Source of the DNA: Thermodesulfovibrionales bacterium
GTDB lineage: Bacteria; Nitrospirota; Thermodesulfovibrionia; Thermodesulfovibrionales; SM23-35
Assembly (NCBI GenBank): GCA_020062205.1
Contig: JAGUWT010000051.1
Coordinates: forward strand, 1 to 5,886
Reading direction: 5' to 3'
DNA length: 5,886 nt
Shown: piece by piece, positions 5,808 to 5,886 of the stretch
How the letters are laid out: each line of letters begins with the position of its first letter
Numbering within the stretch: the stretch's first letter is position 1
Position numbers and translations under genes: made by a program
The notes under the pieces: model-generated
Seen by the model: only the letters and a program-made list of their open reading frames with translations
The model's database searches: none
Told to the model about the DNA's origin: nothing

Positions 5808-5883
5808 GCGGGTGTAGCTCAGCTGGTAGAGCACAACCTTGCCAAGGTTGGGGTCACGGGTTCGAATCCCGCCACCCGCTCCA
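5808..5883 (+). tRNA. tRNA-Gly (anticodon GCC)
   Basis: A complete 76-base cloverleaf with encoded CCA. The acceptor stem GCGGGTG (5808-5814) pairs with CACCCGC (5873-5879), followed by discriminator T (5880), typical of bacterial tRNA-Gly, and CCA (5881-5883). The D stem is GCTC/GAGC, the anticodon stem is CAACC/GGTTG, and the loop TTGCCAA gives anticodon GCC at 5841-5843, reading GGC and GGU. The T loop is TTCGAAT. The outermost T-stem pair (5856/5872, tRNA 49/65) is an A-C mismatch; the other stems pair fully. It is divergent from trpE, and I see no convincing promoter of its own in the repeat-filled upstream gap. Confidence 0.97.
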
Positions 5884-5886
5884 GAA

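Overview
The window looks like part of a bacterial chromosome with moderate to low GC. Six genes lie head to tail on the minus strand, and a tRNA-Gly gene at the right edge runs on the plus strand. Protein character (an archaeal/thermophile-like GH57 glucanotransferase, a TalC-type transaldolase, split TrpE/TrpG) together with dispersed heptanucleotide arrays and a 'PPLSKGGKGG' palindromic element suggests an anaerobic, possibly thermophilic, environmental bacterium of the Nitrospirota (Thermodesulfovibrio-like) or a neighbouring deep lineage. That placement is inference from gene style, not a database result.

Layout, read 5'->3' on the minus strand from right to left: a 141-base divergent gap (5667-5807) holds a likely trpE promoter and an inverted heptamer hairpin. 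Then come trpE (4179-5666), trpG/pabA (3587-4165), a transaldolase (2943-3590), a small FmdB-type zinc-ribbon protein (2715-2924), a GH57 4-alpha-glucanotransferase/alpha-amylase (520-2703), and the first 174 codons of an exported protein that runs off the left edge (1-523). Gaps are 13, -4, 18, 11 and -4 bases, so one polycistronic unit with translational coupling is likely. On the plus strand, tRNA-Gly(GCC) occupies 5808-5883.

Functionally, TrpE and TrpG form anthranilate synthase (chorismate + glutamine -> anthranilate). The transaldolase can supply erythrose 4-phosphate to the shikimate pathway that makes chorismate. The GH57 enzyme acts on alpha-glucans. The operon therefore joins aromatic amino acid supply to sugar-phosphate and glucan metabolism; trpD, trpC, trpF, trpB and trpA are not next to trpEG in this window.

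The most unusual content is a set of 7-bp tandem arrays (units CTGCCTT, AGTGAAT, GTGCTGA, AACTTTN and GTTAAAN). They sit inside coding sequence as well as between genes. One adds a basic peptide to the inter-domain linker of TrpE, two add about 27 residues to the GH57 enzyme, and two make up most of the signal peptide of the leftmost gene. A separate GC-rich palindromic element adds a further segment to the GH57 enzyme. Because 7 is coprime to 3, each array encodes the same cyclic heptapeptide in all three frames of a strand, and every coding array here is read from a strand that lacks stops in the frame used.
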